Shown: positions 26,218 through 35,819, counted from the first letter of the stretch. The stretch is DNA of 64,000 bases from Thalassolituus maritimus (GCA_913019975.1 CAJWBH010000003.1:62001-126000); one strand, 5' to 3'. Numbers and translations are program-made. The notes: a model not told the origin generated them from the letters alone.

Positions 26218-28178
26218 GCCAGCTTCTCCTTTTTCTGACGACGGCGGTAACGCTTATCCAGCACGGCCATAAAGCCACCGAGCGACATAAAGATAGCGCC
26301 CAGCCATACCCAACGCATGTAAGGTTTAACCTGTAGACGCATCCCCCAGGCGTCACCTTCCAGGGCTTCACCCATAGAGATGTAAACATCACGGAACAGA
26401 GTGACGTCTATCGCAGCCTCGGTCATAACGCTGCCTCGGGCGTGATAACGGCGCTTTTCCGCAGTCAGCACTTCAATATTCTTACCTTCTTTATAGAGGT
26501 TGAAACGCGTCGCTTGCGATGTGTAGTTAGGCCCATCTATCGTTCCGGCTTCAGTAAATTCGAACTGATAATCACCCAGAGTTTCTACCTGCCCCGGTAC
26601 CATGCGCACCGATTTATCGATGCTGTAATTGGACACCATAGTGACGCCGATAATCGTCACAGCAACACCCACGTGAGCGATCACCATGCCCAGATAACTC
26701 ACACCGAGTGAAGGTATTTTGCCTAAACGGCCTCTCGATTTTTTCCACACATCGGCACAGGTTGCAAAGATCAGCCAGAAAGAGATACCCAGCCCAAGAA
26801 CCACACTGCCGTTCACAGCCTCAGACAGCAGCAGCGCCACAACAATCGCGAACACGATGGCCAGAACGCCTGCGATCCAAAGCTGGCCGCCGAGTCGACT
26901 GACACGATCGGACTTCCAGCGGGTCATAGCACCCACGCCCATCAATAGCGCCAGCGCCACGGTCAAAGGAACAAACATGGTATTGAACCAGGCCGCGCCT
27001 ACCGACAGCTTACCCAGCCCCATAAAATCGTACACCAGCGGGTACAGTGTGCCGGTCAGTACCGCCAGAGCCATCACCACCAGCAACAGGTTGTTGACCA
27101 GCAGTGCGGTCTCCCGCGAGACAACGTCATACCGCCCCACCGAGGCGACGGTCGGCGCCTTGAGCGCGTAAAGCAGCAAGGAGCCGCCAACACATATCCC
27201 TAACAAGGCAAGAATGAATACGCCCCGCTCCGGGTCGGATGCGAATGCATGCACCGACGTAAGAACGCCAGAACGCACCAGAAAAGTCCCCAACAGACTC
27301 AGAGAGAAGGCAAAAATCGCAAGCAGCACCGTCCAGCTTTTAAACAGACCACGCTTTTCTGTCACAGCAAGAGAGTGCAGTAACGCCGTTGCTACCAGCC
27401 AGGGCATAAGCGATGCATTCTCTACCGGGTCCCAGAACCACCAGCCGCCCCAGCCGAGTTCGTAGTACGCCCACCAGCTTCCCAGAGCAATACCGACGGT
27501 CAGAAAGATCCAGGCAGCCGTGGTCCATGGGCGTGACCAGCGTGCCCAGGCAGCATCAAGGCGGCCGCTCATAAGTGCTGCGAGTGCGAAAGCGAACGCA
27601 ACCGACAGACCCACATAGCCCATATAAAGTGTTGGAGGGTGTACGATCAGACCAAAATCCTGCAGCAGCGGATTGAGGTCAGCACCGTCCTGCGGCGGGC
27701 TTGGCAGAATACGAGCAAAAGGGTTTGAGGTTTCCAGGGTAAACAGGATAAAACCAACCGATACCATCCCCATGATCGACAGCACACGCGCAACCATATC
27801 CAATGGCAGTGAGCGGCTGAGTAAAGCAACGGCTACGCCCCACAGACCCAGCATAGTGACCCATAGCAGCAGCGAGCCCTCGTGAGCCCCCCAGACAGCA
27901 CTTATTTTATAAGGTGTCGGCAGCAGGCTGTTGCTGTTAGCGGCCACGTAAGCAACCGAAAAATCATCCATCACGAAACTGGTCGCCAGCAATACCAGAC
28001 TGATCACCAGAAACAGCGCCTGACCCACGGCCAATGGGCGCGCATAGCCCATCAACCAGAGCTGCCCGCGGTTTACACCGAAGAGCGGAATGATGACCTG
28101 CAGGACGGCCATAATGAAGGCCAGTATCAGTGCAAACTGCCCGATCTCCGGCAGATGAAGCATTGCGGTATTCAGCAT
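26214..28178 (-). CDS. ccmF: Haem lyase subunit CcmF
   Basis: A 654-residue polytopic membrane protein of the haem-handling family. It carries the tryptophan-rich WWD signature (GWGGWWFWDPVENASLMPW) and conserved periplasmic His residues, and with CcmH/I ligates haem to apocytochrome c. Length agrees with the family. The ATG shares one base with the ccmE stop (TGATG); a second in-frame ATG five codons later is possible but less well coupled. Confidence 0.96.
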   Translation of the reverse strand: MLNTAMLHLPEIGQFALILAFIMAVLQVIIPLFGVNRGQLWLMGYARPLAVGQALFLVISLVLLATSFVMDDFSVAYVAANSNSLLPTPYKISAVWGAHEGSLLLWVTMLGLWGVAVALLSRSLPLDMVARVLSIMGMVSVGFILFTLETSNPFARILPSPPQDGADLNPLLQDFGLIVHPPTLYMGYVGLSVAFAFALAALMSGRLDAAWARWSRPWTTAAWIFLTVGIALGSWWAYYELGWGGWWFWDPVENASLMPWLVATALLHSLAVTEKRGLFKSWTVLLAIFAFSLSLLGTFLVRSGVLTSVHAFASDPERGVFILALLGICVGGSLLLYALKAPTVASVGRYDVVSRETALLVNNLLLVVMALAVLTGTLYPLVYDFMGLGKLSVGAAWFNTMFVPLTVALALLMGVGAMTRWKSDRVSRLGGQLWIAGVLAIVFAIVVALLLSEAVNGSVVLGLGISFWLIFATCADVWKKSRGRLGKIPSLGVSYLGMVIAHVGVAVTIIGVTMVSNYSIDKSVRMVPGQVETLGDYQFEFTEAGTIDGPNYTSQATRFNLYKEGKNIEVLTAEKRRYHARGSVMTEAAIDVTLFRDVYISMGEALEGDAWGMRLQVKPYMRWVWLGAIFMSLGGFMAVLDKRYRRRQKKEKLA

Positions 28179-28651
28179 CAGTAGCTTGCCTCCTTGGCCG
28201 CTGCTTCCATCTGGGCTTTACCGTCCTGATGGGCCTGCTCCAGCGCTGCCTGAACTTCAGGCGGCATGTAATTTTCATCGTGTTTCGCCAGAACCTCTGA
28301 AGCAACAAACAGTCCTTCTGTGTTCACTTCACCCAAGGCCACAATCCCCTGACCTTCACGAAACAGGTCCGGCAGGATACCGTCATAGAAAACAGGCACT
28401 TCAGACTGACCATCGGTCACACGGAAGGTAACCCCAAGCCCCTGCTGATCGCGTTCAACGCTTCCTTCAACGACCAGACCACCCGCACGAATCGTGCGGC
28501 CCGGTGGCACTTCGCCGTTAGCAATCTGTGTCGGCGTCTGAAACAGGTTGATATTCTGTGACAGTGAGTACATGGCTAGTCCGACCGCAGATGCTACAGC
28601 CAGAACCAGAAACAGAATCAGATGCAGACGTTTTTTACGCTGAGGGTGCAT
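28178..28651 (-). CDS. ccmE: Periplasmic haem chaperone CcmE
   Basis: A 157-residue membrane-anchored haem chaperone: basic N-terminus, one anchor helix (about 10-29), OB-fold beta barrel, and the haem-binding motif [10 protein letters not shown] with His124 as covalent ligand. It receives haem from CcmC and delivers it to CcmF. Its first 17 bases overlap the end of ccmD; its stop overlaps the ccmF start. Confidence 0.96.
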   Translation of the reverse strand: MHPQRKKRLHLILFLVLAVASAVGLAMYSLSQNINLFQTPTQIANGEVPPGRTIRAGGLVVEGSVERDQQGLGVTFRVTDGQSEVPVFYDGILPDLFREGQGIVALGEVNTEGLFVASEVLAKHDENYMPPEVQAALEQAHQDGKAQMEAAAKEASY

Positions 28652-28823
28652 TACGCTTCTCCCGACGCAGACGCTGGGCCTGCTCTTTCAATAAACGACG
28701 GCGATGCAGAATCGGCTGCATCACAACAAAGGCGATGATCACGGCGGTCAGTCCGTACGAAAGCCAGACATAAAAACCGTGTTTTCCCATCGCAATAAAT
28801 TCAGCTAACGAAGAAAATTCCAT
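28635..28823 (-). CDS. ccmD: Haem exporter accessory protein CcmD
   Basis: A 62-residue protein with one helix (about 16-37) and a long basic C-terminal tail ([18 protein letters not shown]), as expected for CcmD, which helps release holo-CcmE from CcmABC. I start it at ATG 28823, which shares one base with the ccmC stop (TGATG) and has GGAG upstream. A longer reading from 28850 would lie inside ccmC. Confidence 0.88.
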   Translation of the reverse strand: MEFSSLAEFIAMGKHGFYVWLSYGLTAVIIAFVVMQPILHRRRLLKEQAQRLRREKRNAPSA

Positions 28824-29569
28824 CAGGACTCCAGAATCTTTCGAACCCACTGGCGTTTACGCTCATGCCAGAGGATTTCGTTACGTGTACGCAAAATGAC
28901 GACCAGTGCGAAAAACAGATAAGTACTGACAATCATGATCAGCAGTGGCCAGAGCATATCCGGGTGCATGGACGGTTTCTCGGTCAACTTGAGAGTGGCT
29001 GGCTGATGCAGCGTATTCCACCACTCCACCGAATACTTAATGATCGGAATATTCACCAGACCGACCAGCGCGAGAATAGCCCCCGCCTTGTACGATGCTT
29101 CCTCTGACTCCATCGCCTGCTGCAGCGCCATTACGCCGAAATAAAGAAACAACAGCATCAACATAGACGTCAGGCGCGCATCCCAGACCCACCAGGTGCC
29201 CCAGGTCGGTTTACCCCAGATAGCCCCCGTCAGCAGCGCGATCAGGCAGAATGCCGCACCGACAGGCGCAATCACCTTCGCCACCCAGGCGGCCATTTTC
29301 ATACGCCAGATCAGGTACACAGCACCGGCAACCGCCATCATCATATAGGCACTCTGAGCCAACAGAGCCGCAGGTACATGGATGTAGATAATTCTGAAGC
29401 TATCGCCTTGCTGATAATCTGCAGGCGCGTACAACAAACCAAGCACCAGACCGACAATCGCCGAGCCACCTGCCGCTAACGCTAGCCAGAAGATCCAGCG
29501 CTCGGTCATTTCATAGAACCACTTAGGTGATCCGAGTCGATGATAGAGTCGTACAAGCCACTGCCACAT
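28823..29569 (-). CDS. ccmC: Haem transfer protein CcmC
   Basis: A 248-residue, six-helix membrane protein of the haem-handling family with the signature WGTWWVWDARLTS and flanking conserved His residues. CcmC loads haem onto CcmE. It lies six bases after ccmB and overlaps the ccmD start by one base. Confidence 0.96.
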   Translation of the reverse strand: MWQWLVRLYHRLGSPKWFYEMTERWIFWLALAAGGSAIVGLVLGLLYAPADYQQGDSFRIIYIHVPAALLAQSAYMMMAVAGAVYLIWRMKMAAWVAKVIAPVGAAFCLIALLTGAIWGKPTWGTWWVWDARLTSMLMLLFLYFGVMALQQAMESEEASYKAGAILALVGLVNIPIIKYSVEWWNTLHQPATLKLTEKPSMHPDMLWPLLIMIVSTYLFFALVVILRTRNEILWHERKRQWVRKILES

Positions 29570-29575
29570 ATTCAG

Positions 29576-30244
29576 TTACCGCGATAAATTCAGTTTTAAG
29601 GCTGCACCAGCAGCAAAAGGGGTTAATGCGAGAGCCAGCGCTAACATGGCCCCCAACATAGCAACCTGGCCATTGTAAGCCATTCCGATCCCGGCGTGAT
29701 AAACCGCACTGGCTGCAAAGATCAGCACAGGGACGTACAGAGGCAGAATCAACAGCGTCAATAACAGACCGCCGCTTCTCAGACTGGCAGTCAGCGCGGC
29801 CCCGACGGCGCCCAGCAGACTCAGAACTGGGGTCCCCACGGCCAGGCTGATAAATAAAGCGAAATAGGCGTGTTCCGGCAGATGCAGCATCACACCTAAT
29901 AAGGGCGACATCAGAGTCAGAGGCAGGCCGCTGATGCACCAGTGCACCAAGGCTTTTCCAAGCGACATCGCATACAGAGATTCACCCGATGCCAGCCATT
30001 GCTCCAGTGAACCGTCTTCAACATCGGCACGATACAGGGAGTCTAACGACAACAGCGTCGCCAACAAGGCGGCTACCCAGATCACGCCGCCCGCGATTTT
30101 TGAGAGAAACTCAGGATTCGGGTCGACCGCCATCGGAAACAAAGCCGCGACCATCAGGAAAAACATCAGCGGGTTTGCCCACTCACCAGGGTTTCTGGCA
30201 GCCAGCAAGAGGTCTCGACGAACCGTAGCCCGAACCAGGCTCAT
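29576..30244 (-). CDS. ccmB: Haem exporter permease CcmB
   Basis: A 222-residue integral membrane protein with about six helices, the permease half of the CcmAB ABC module that drives release of holo-CcmE from CcmC. The N-terminus (RDLLLAARNPGEWANPLMFF) and LDSLYRADVEDGSLEQWL are typical of the family. Its start overlaps the ccmA stop (ATGA). Confidence 0.94.
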   Translation of the reverse strand: MSLVRATVRRDLLLAARNPGEWANPLMFFLMVAALFPMAVDPNPEFLSKIAGGVIWVAALLATLLSLDSLYRADVEDGSLEQWLASGESLYAMSLGKALVHWCISGLPLTLMSPLLGVMLHLPEHAYFALFISLAVGTPVLSLLGAVGAALTASLRSGGLLLTLLILPLYVPVLIFAASAVYHAGIGMAYNGQVAMLGAMLALALALTPFAAGAALKLNLSR

Positions 30245-30885
30245 GCGACACCTCCGAGCTCTATCCGGCGTAATCCCGGAATACCTTCAAGCGCGTGATG
30301 GCTGGTGATGATCACAGCACCACCGTTCGATACGTGAGACTGCAGTTCGCGCTCAAGCCATGAAACACCGTCCTTATCCAGAGCGGTAAAAGGTTCGTCC
30401 AATATCCAGAGTGGGGCCTTGCTGACTTTTAAACGTGCGAGCGCAACACGGCGTTGCTGACCGGCCGAGAGTTGCAGGCAGGGAGTATGCTCGTAACCCG
30501 CCAACGCGACCTGTTCGAGAGCGTCCCAGAGTTCCTCTTCCGATGCTTTATCCTGCGCGGTCAACCAACGTAGATTCTCGAGTGCGGTCAGGGATTTTTT
30601 TACCGCGGACAGATGTCCCATATACAAGCGGTGATGGGCATACTCAGAGTACACCGTCGTCATAGGCGCATTGTGCCAGAGCAGTTGCCCATTGAAATCG
30701 CGGTTCAGCCCGGCCAGCAACCTCAGTAACGTCGTTTTACCGGCACCATTAGGACCTGCCAGCTGGATCAGCTCACCATCTGAGATACTCAGCGACAGCC
30801 CTTCGAAAAGGACACGGTCATCACGCTCGCAATAGAGTTCGCTCGCGCTGAGTAATGTTTGCTGGGCGCCCTGCTGTGGCGTCAT
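30241..30885 (-). CDS. ccmA: Haem exporter ATP-binding protein CcmA
   Basis: A 214-residue ABC ATPase. Walker A GPNGAGKTTLL, signature LSAGQQRRVALARL, Walker B LWILDEPFTALD and switch His (ITSHHAL) are all present. With CcmB it energises the release step of haem delivery in System I cytochrome c biogenesis. It is the first gene of the nine-gene ccm operon, with GAGG upstream of the ATG. The 153-bp region before it is shared with the divergent fliK-like gene; no clear FNR box is seen there. Confidence 0.95.
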   Translation of the reverse strand: MTPQQGAQQTLLSASELYCERDDRVLFEGLSLSISDGELIQLAGPNGAGKTTLLRLLAGLNRDFNGQLLWHNAPMTTVYSEYAHHRLYMGHLSAVKKSLTALENLRWLTAQDKASEEELWDALEQVALAGYEHTPCLQLSAGQQRRVALARLKVSKAPLWILDEPFTALDKDGVSWLERELQSHVSNGGAVIITSHHALEGIPGLRRIELGGVA

Positions 30886-31038
30886 CAGAACCTCGATTTC
30901 CGGGCCATACTATGGCCAAATAAGTGAAGCGCCAGCGAGTCATCAATAAATCTGGCGCACGCATTATACCGAAAAAGCCAACGACAACGCTGAGCCAGCG
31001 CAATAAAGATTTGTCAATCTGCGCCGATAAGGTGAACT

Positions 31039-33051
31039 ATGAAAACACCTGATATGCCCCTGATACAGAGCGCGCTGACAAAGGCTGTACGCAGCGAAAC
31101 GTCAGGGGCTTCTTCTGCGCGCTCATCGTCAGCTGCTTCGTCGGGCCCTTCCGCGAAATCAGACGTCGAGTTTTCAGCCACAGTGACAGCGAGTCGGCGT
31201 ACTTCTGAACCTCCAACATCCGGTCGCCAGACGAGCGCTGACGTCACTGATAGCGCGAAGAATAACGGCAGAGAAAACGGCTCACGCGACAGAAACCCCT
31301 CAAGCCCAAACAACTGGCAGATCACAGTCACCTCTCAAGGGAAGTCGCTGAACCTTCAGAGCTCGCATCCCTTACCGGTAGGCGCCGAAGTATCATTGCG
31401 GGTGACCGAGCAAACGCCTCCCAGTGTCGTAATTACAGAGATTAAACTTCCACAAGGTCAGGCGTCACAGACATCAACCAACCCTGCCTCTCAGGCCTCC
31501 GGGAATGCTTCGCTGGCCTCACAGTTACAGTCGATGGCGCAACAGTTGCAGTTAACCGCCGCGCTCCAGCTCGCCAGAGCCAGCAATGGCATAACCGCGT
31601 CCTCTGCCATCCTGCAGCAGAACCCAACATCTGCCTCTGGCGCTGGCGCTACAACGTCTTCCACAGCAGCGTTACCGGATACGATAAAAGCCCTACTGAT
31701 GGCGCGTGCTGGCTGGTCACAAGGAAGTTCACTGCAGTCAGGATCAGTAGCAACATTGTCAGGACAAGCTCCAACCCAGGCAGCCTCAGTATCTAACGGG
31801 TATTCAGTCGGTAGCAGTGCGGGACTGCGAGGCCCCTCTGTCGCGACAACCTCTACCCCCGACTACAGTGCTGTTCTGCGCGCCGTGTTAAATGACCTGA
31901 CATCTGCCGGAGCTAACAGAAATAGCCAGCCCAGCCTGTTGCAAGCGACCGAGTCGTTAGTCAGAAACCTGCCCGATGCGGCGCAACTCAGTTCACCATC
32001 AGGCCTTCACAAAGCCATATCCAATAGCCCACTGAATTACGAGAGCCAGTTATTTCGTCTTGCTGCGACACCGCAGGGCAGTGCTTCTGCGTCCGGGTCC
32101 GGTGAGCCTGTTTCATCACCGACAACCGTCGCATCTGTTTTTAAGGCGCTCTGGAGCAAGGCCTCTGCACACGCTGGAGCCCCAACAAGTTCAACGGCAA
32201 GCTCAGCGGCGAACGGCGCATCAGAGTCTTTACGTCAGTCCATCAGCACCGACACCTCTGCGATCACCAAGCCATCGCTGCTATCTGCGATTGAAACACT
32301 GCAGAAGCAACTGTCTTCTGAGGGCCCGGCTAATTCTGAGACAAGTGCCGCCCAGCTGGCCGCTCTGCTAAGTAGCTCATCGGCCAGTTCAACCGCAAGT
32401 TCAGCACTGCAAAGCTCGCCGGTCATTCCCGGCGATAACCTCAAAGGATTACTCCTGTTTATTTTGGGGCGCAGTCAAAGCAACCCAGCCGCCACGTCAG
32501 AAGGCGCTACAGGAAGCGCTACGATGGCAGCGGCACGATCAGGCGCCCAGACCAATCCATTGGCAGGTGCGCTCAACGAGGGGCTGCGCCCCGAAACCTT
32601 CCGTTTACTGCAGACCGCCCTGTCCCAGACCGAATCCGAGCAGGTTCGCCTGGTGCAGACACAGGATACAACTCAGTATCAGGTCCCCCTGATGTGGCGG
32701 GACAACGACACGATCAAGCAGGACCTGCTGTGCCTTAAACGAGATGACGATCAAGGCGCACCTGAGGATGACCAGAAGAAACAGTCGCGCTGGCAACTCA
32801 CCCTGCACTTTGATCTGGAAACGCTCGGCCCGCTGGATATCGAACTGGACTTATGTCCCCCGGCGGTATCTGCGACCTTCTGGTCAGAAACCTCAGATAC
32901 CTTGTCGGAAATTCAACAGGCATTGCGACCACTGCGAGAAACCCTGACCTTACTCGGAGCAGACGTGGGCGAGCTGCGAGCGCGCCATGGGCGAAAATTA
33001 CCCGGCGAGCAGCCAGTTATTAGACATTCACTGGTGGATATTCACACATGA
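31039..33051 (+). CDS. FliK-like flagellar hook-length control protein
   Basis: 670 residues, with a very long low-complexity Ser/Ala/Gln/Thr-rich region (about 1-520) and a compact C-terminal domain of about 130 residues (WQLTLHFDLETLGPLDIEL then SDTLSEIQQALRPLRETLTLLGADVGEL) matching the Flg_hook domain of FliK. FliK-type proteins measure hook length and switch export specificity through FlhB. No other flagellar structural genes are nearby; genes like this often lie beside ccm in gammaproteobacteria. The next gene, an FlhB C-terminal homologue, overlaps by four bases, which supports an export-switch role. It may be a paralogue rather than the main FliK. Confidence 0.78.
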   Translation: MKTPDMPLIQSALTKAVRSETSGASSARSSSAASSGPSAKSDVEFSATVTASRRTSEPPTSGRQTSADVTDSAKNNGRENGSRDRNPSSPNNWQITVTSQGKSLNLQSSHPLPVGAEVSLRVTEQTPPSVVITEIKLPQGQASQTSTNPASQASGNASLASQLQSMAQQLQLTAALQLARASNGITASSAILQQNPTSASGAGATTSSTAALPDTIKALLMARAGWSQGSSLQSGSVATLSGQAPTQAASVSNGYSVGSSAGLRGPSVATTSTPDYSAVLRAVLNDLTSAGANRNSQPSLLQATESLVRNLPDAAQLSSPSGLHKAISNSPLNYESQLFRLAATPQGSASASGSGEPVSSPTTVASVFKALWSKASAHAGAPTSSTASSAANGASESLRQSISTDTSAITKPSLLSAIETLQKQLSSEGPANSETSAAQLAALLSSSSASSTASSALQSSPVIPGDNLKGLLLFILGRSQSNPAATSEGATGSATMAAARSGAQTNPLAGALNEGLRPETFRLLQTALSQTESEQVRLVQTQDTTQYQVPLMWRDNDTIKQDLLCLKRDDDQGAPEDDQKKQSRWQLTLHFDLETLGPLDIELDLCPPAVSATFWSETSDTLSEIQQALRPLRETLTLLGADVGELRARHGRKLPGEQPVIRHSLVDIHT

Positions 33052-33344
33052 CGATTCCTGAGCACCTGCTGAACGCAACCGAAGCCATTGCTCTGGCCTA
33101 CGATGGCGAACACGCCCCTCACGTCAGTGCCAGCGGCGAATACGATCTTGCACAAGCCATCATTTCCGTCGCCATCGCGCACGAAGTCCCGGTGTATGAG
33201 AATGCAGAACTTGCCACCTGGCTGGGGCAACTTGAGGTCGGGGAAGAAATTCCTGAACAGCTCTATCAGGTGATCGCTGAGATCCTGGCCTTCGTTTATC
33301 GCTTAGAAGGCCGCCTTCCGGGTCAACCGAAAGGCAGCAAGTAA
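33048..33344 (+). CDS. FlhB C-terminal-domain homologue (FhlB/EscU-like)
   Basis: A 98-residue protein resembling only the cytoplasmic C-terminal domain of FlhB (IALAYDG-APHVSASGEYDLAQAII, IPEQLYQVIAEILAFVY). Full FlhB is about 350 residues with four membrane helices. The NPTH autocleavage motif is absent, so this stand-alone form begins about where the cleaved fragment would. It is translationally coupled to the FliK-like gene (ATGA). FhlB-type proteins can partly substitute for the FlhB C-domain in some bacteria; the role here is inferred. Confidence 0.78.
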   Translation: MTIPEHLLNATEAIALAYDGEHAPHVSASGEYDLAQAIISVAIAHEVPVYENAELATWLGQLEVGEEIPEQLYQVIAEILAFVYRLEGRLPGQPKGSK

Positions 33345-33375
33345 ACCCGATCTGTTATCGAAGCACTGAGCCACC

Positions 33376-34038
33376 TCAGTGAATGCTCTCGGCCTGATGT
33401 TCGAGGGAAGCCAGCAACCAACCGATGTGTGTTTCGACCACATCATCAGGAATCAGATCAACGCCTGAGAGCAGTTTAGGCAGGGCTTTGTAGTAATAAG
33501 TATCAATGAGTCCATGCAGAGACGAAACGAAAAACAACGCCAGTTGTTTCTGTCGTGCCTCTGAGGCAGCAGAGATGGCCGGAACCGCATCTGCCAGCAT
33601 AGATAACAGGTGCGACTGCCATTCTTCGGCCAGACGATCCACCTGGAGTAGCACGTCACGATCGACAACTTCCGGGTCCGTCAGCGTCATTTTGGGTGGC
33701 TGGAACATCAGCTGGTAATAGCCCGGTGAGCGCTGCGCAAACTGAATCAGGTGCCCGGCAAAGTTATAGAGTGCCGAACGCGGGTCAAGATGCTGACTCA
33801 TCTGCTCGTTAATATCCTGGAACGCCATTTCAAAACCGCGGCGACGGGTGAAAACGAACAGAGATTCTTTGTTAGGAAAATAGTTATAGATGTTGCTTGC
33901 TGTCATCCCGAGTTGAGATGCCAGTTTTCGCATCGACAGATGATGAAAGCCAACCTCAGCCATCACGTGCGACGCGCTGTCCATAATTCGTTCGCGCTGC
34001 GCGGCAATTTCTTCCGGTGTAAACGGCTTTTTAGGCAT
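33376..34038 (-). CDS. TetR/AcrR-family transcriptional regulator
   Basis: A 220-residue regulator with an N-terminal TetR helix-turn-helix (about 10-60: IMDSASHVMAEVGFHHLSMRKLA, then SNIYNYFPNKESLF) and an alpha-helical ligand domain of unknown specificity. I start at ATG 34038, with GGGG upstream; an in-frame TTG at 34059 is less likely. A repeated CATGTAC element (34061 and 34098) just upstream may be its operator. It is divergent from hemN by 366 bp, so the target could be itself, hemN or genes elsewhere. Confidence 0.85.
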   Translation of the reverse strand: MPKKPFTPEEIAAQRERIMDSASHVMAEVGFHHLSMRKLASQLGMTASNIYNYFPNKESLFVFTRRRGFEMAFQDINEQMSQHLDPRSALYNFAGHLIQFAQRSPGYYQLMFQPPKMTLTDPEVVDRDVLLQVDRLAEEWQSHLLSMLADAVPAISAASEARQKQLALFFVSSLHGLIDTYYYKALPKLLSGVDLIPDDVVETHIGWLLASLEHQAESIH

Positions 34039-34404
34039 AGCTGACCCCAAATGCTCCAATCATGTACGCATGTTTATTAGAATTTTTCGCTGCACTTCAT
34101 GTACATAGTCAGGAAAGCGACTATAAAACGATCAATCATTGATAAAATCAAGGCCATCAGAGGCCTAACCTCAACAATCCCCCACACTTTAAGGGACTAT
34201 CCTGTCCAGCACCAGACCAAACCCGCCAAATTCCTCATCAGGCTGTTGGCAGCATCCATCAGTAACCGACTAAGAGACGTTTGAATCTACCCGTGATTTG
34301 ATTCAGGACAAGATGCCCGGCTGATCGCAAGCGTATTCTTCTGCTAATTCATCGTCACTTACTTCTTCAATACTTATTCAAATATTCAAAAAACAGGCCA
34401 GCAC
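34039..34404. promoter_or_regulatory. tetR / hemN divergent intergenic region
   Basis: 366 bp. Near tetR: CATGTAC at 34061-34067 and again at 34098-34104, the second within the palindrome ATGTACAT. Near hemN: FNR/Anr-like TTGAT-TCAG-GACAA (34298-34311). The middle holds TTGATAAAATCAA, which has a three-base spacer and does not fit FNR. No convincing small gene. Confidence 0.4.
34298..34311 (+). promoter_or_regulatory. Possible FNR/Anr box upstream of hemN
   Basis: TTGAT-N4-GACAA has a perfect left half and three of five right-half matches to TTGAT-N4-ATCAA, centred about 100 bp before the hemN ATG. Oxygen-independent HemN is commonly under FNR/Anr control, which makes the weak match worth noting. 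Confidence 0.35.
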
Positions 34405-35781
34405 ATGTCGCAACACCTTACTTGGGACCCACTGATGATCCAGCGTTATAACCGCGCCGGGCCGAGATACACCTCTTATCCTACAGCGGTGGAATTTACA
34501 CCGGCGACATCTGATGCCTGTGAGCGCTCCGCGCTGGCTGCTGACTCTGATAAACCACTATCGCTCTACTTTCACATCCCTTTCTGCCGTCACGTCTGTT
34601 ACTACTGCGGCTGCAACAAAATAGTGACAAAACACAGAGACCGCGCAGAAGCCTACCTGGCAGAGCTTTACCGTGAAATCGATCTGAAAGCGGCATTGGT
34701 TGACCGCTCACGTCCGGTTGAGCAACTGCACCTGGGGGGCGGCACGCCAACGTACCTGAGTGATGATCAGTTGCGACAACTGATGACATACGTTCGTCAG
34801 AGGTTCAGCCTTCAGGATAACGAGAGTTCAGATTTCTCGATTGAAATTGACCCTCGAGAGCTGGGCCCTGACACCCTGAAGACCCTACGGGACCTAGGCT
34901 TTAACCGCGTCAGCTTTGGTGTTCAGGATCTGAACGAGCGTGTGCAGATTGCTGTGAACCGTGTTCAGCCAGAGGAAATGATTGAGGCTGTGATGCGAGA
35001 CGCGCGGGCGCTGGGGTTCAGGTCTATTAATATTGATCTTATCTATGGTTTACCTCACCAGACCCGATCAACCTTTGCCGAGACACTGGAGCGCATCATC
35101 GATATGCGCCCGGACAGACTCTCCATCTTTAATTACGCTCACCTGCCAGAGCGTTTTATGCCTCAGCGTCGCATTAACTCAGAGGACCTCCCGGATGCGC
35201 CTGAGAAGCTGGCCATCTTCGGTACGGCCATCACCAGGCTCGATCAAGCGGGCTATCAATACATAGGTATGGACCACTTCGCCCTACCGGACGATGAGCT
35301 GGCCATTGCTCAACAGAAAGGCAAGCTACACCGTAATTTCCAGGGCTACACCACTCATGGTAACTGTGACCTGATCGGCTTCGGCGTGTCTTCCATCAGT
35401 CAGATTGGCTCTTCTTTTTTCCAGAACCAGACGGACCTGGGCAACTGGGGCGAGCAACTCAACAAGGGGCTGCTTCCAACGATGCGGCAAGTTTCATCAA
35501 CCACAGACGACCTGATCAGAAAGACAGTCATTATGAGCCTGCTCTGTCATCTGACGGTTAAGTTCGATGATCTGAATACACTCTTTGCCATCGACAGCCG
35601 CTCCTATCTGAGTCGCTCGACAGAACAATTGCGTGAAATGGAAAAGGATGGACTGGTGACGGTTACAAGTGAAGCCATCAGTGTTACCAATGCCGGACGC
35701 CTGATGGTCCGTCAGGTATGTATGGCGTTTGATGCATACCGGGATGAGAACGAAACTCCGCGGTTTTCTAAGGCCATCTGA
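34405..35781 (+). CDS. hemN: Oxygen-independent coproporphyrinogen III oxidase
   Basis: A 458-residue radical-SAM enzyme, full length for HemN. It decarboxylates coproporphyrinogen III to protoporphyrinogen IX without oxygen in haem synthesis. The iron-sulfur motif CRHVCYYC (Cys61, Cys65, Cys68) follows YFHIPF. GGGTPTYLSDDQL, the EIDPREL and FGVQDLNERVQ segments, and N-terminal RYNRAGPRYTSYPTA are HemN-specific and separate it from HemW-type paralogues. It is a single gene, ending towards a convergent secreted unknown. Fits with the haem demand of the nearby ccm operon. Confidence 0.95.
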   Translation: MSQHLTWDPLMIQRYNRAGPRYTSYPTAVEFTPATSDACERSALAADSDKPLSLYFHIPFCRHVCYYCGCNKIVTKHRDRAEAYLAELYREIDLKAALVDRSRPVEQLHLGGGTPTYLSDDQLRQLMTYVRQRFSLQDNESSDFSIEIDPRELGPDTLKTLRDLGFNRVSFGVQDLNERVQIAVNRVQPEEMIEAVMRDARALGFRSINIDLIYGLPHQTRSTFAETLERIIDMRPDRLSIFNYAHLPERFMPQRRINSEDLPDAPEKLAIFGTAITRLDQAGYQYIGMDHFALPDDELAIAQQKGKLHRNFQGYTTHGNCDLIGFGVSSISQIGSSFFQNQTDLGNWGEQLNKGLLPTMRQVSSTTDDLIRKTVIMSLLCHLTVKFDDLNTLFAIDSRSYLSRSTEQLREMEKDGLVTVTSEAISVTNAGRLMVRQVCMAFDAYRDENETPRFSKAI

Positions 35782-35819
35782 ATCGCTTTATCGCCCTGCC
35801 AGAGCTATGCATCGAACGA

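Noticed and set aside
33048-33344. Truncated flhB pseudogene
   Set aside because: It has a coupled start, normal stop and the full C-domain; stand-alone forms of this kind are known.
34140-34152. TTGATAAAATCAA as an FNR box before hemN
   Set aside because: The two half-sites are perfect, but the spacer is three bases; FNR/Anr needs four.
34099-34284. 61-codon plus-strand frame between tetR and hemN
   Set aside because: No ribosome-binding site, no domain, and it would cover the proposed operator region.
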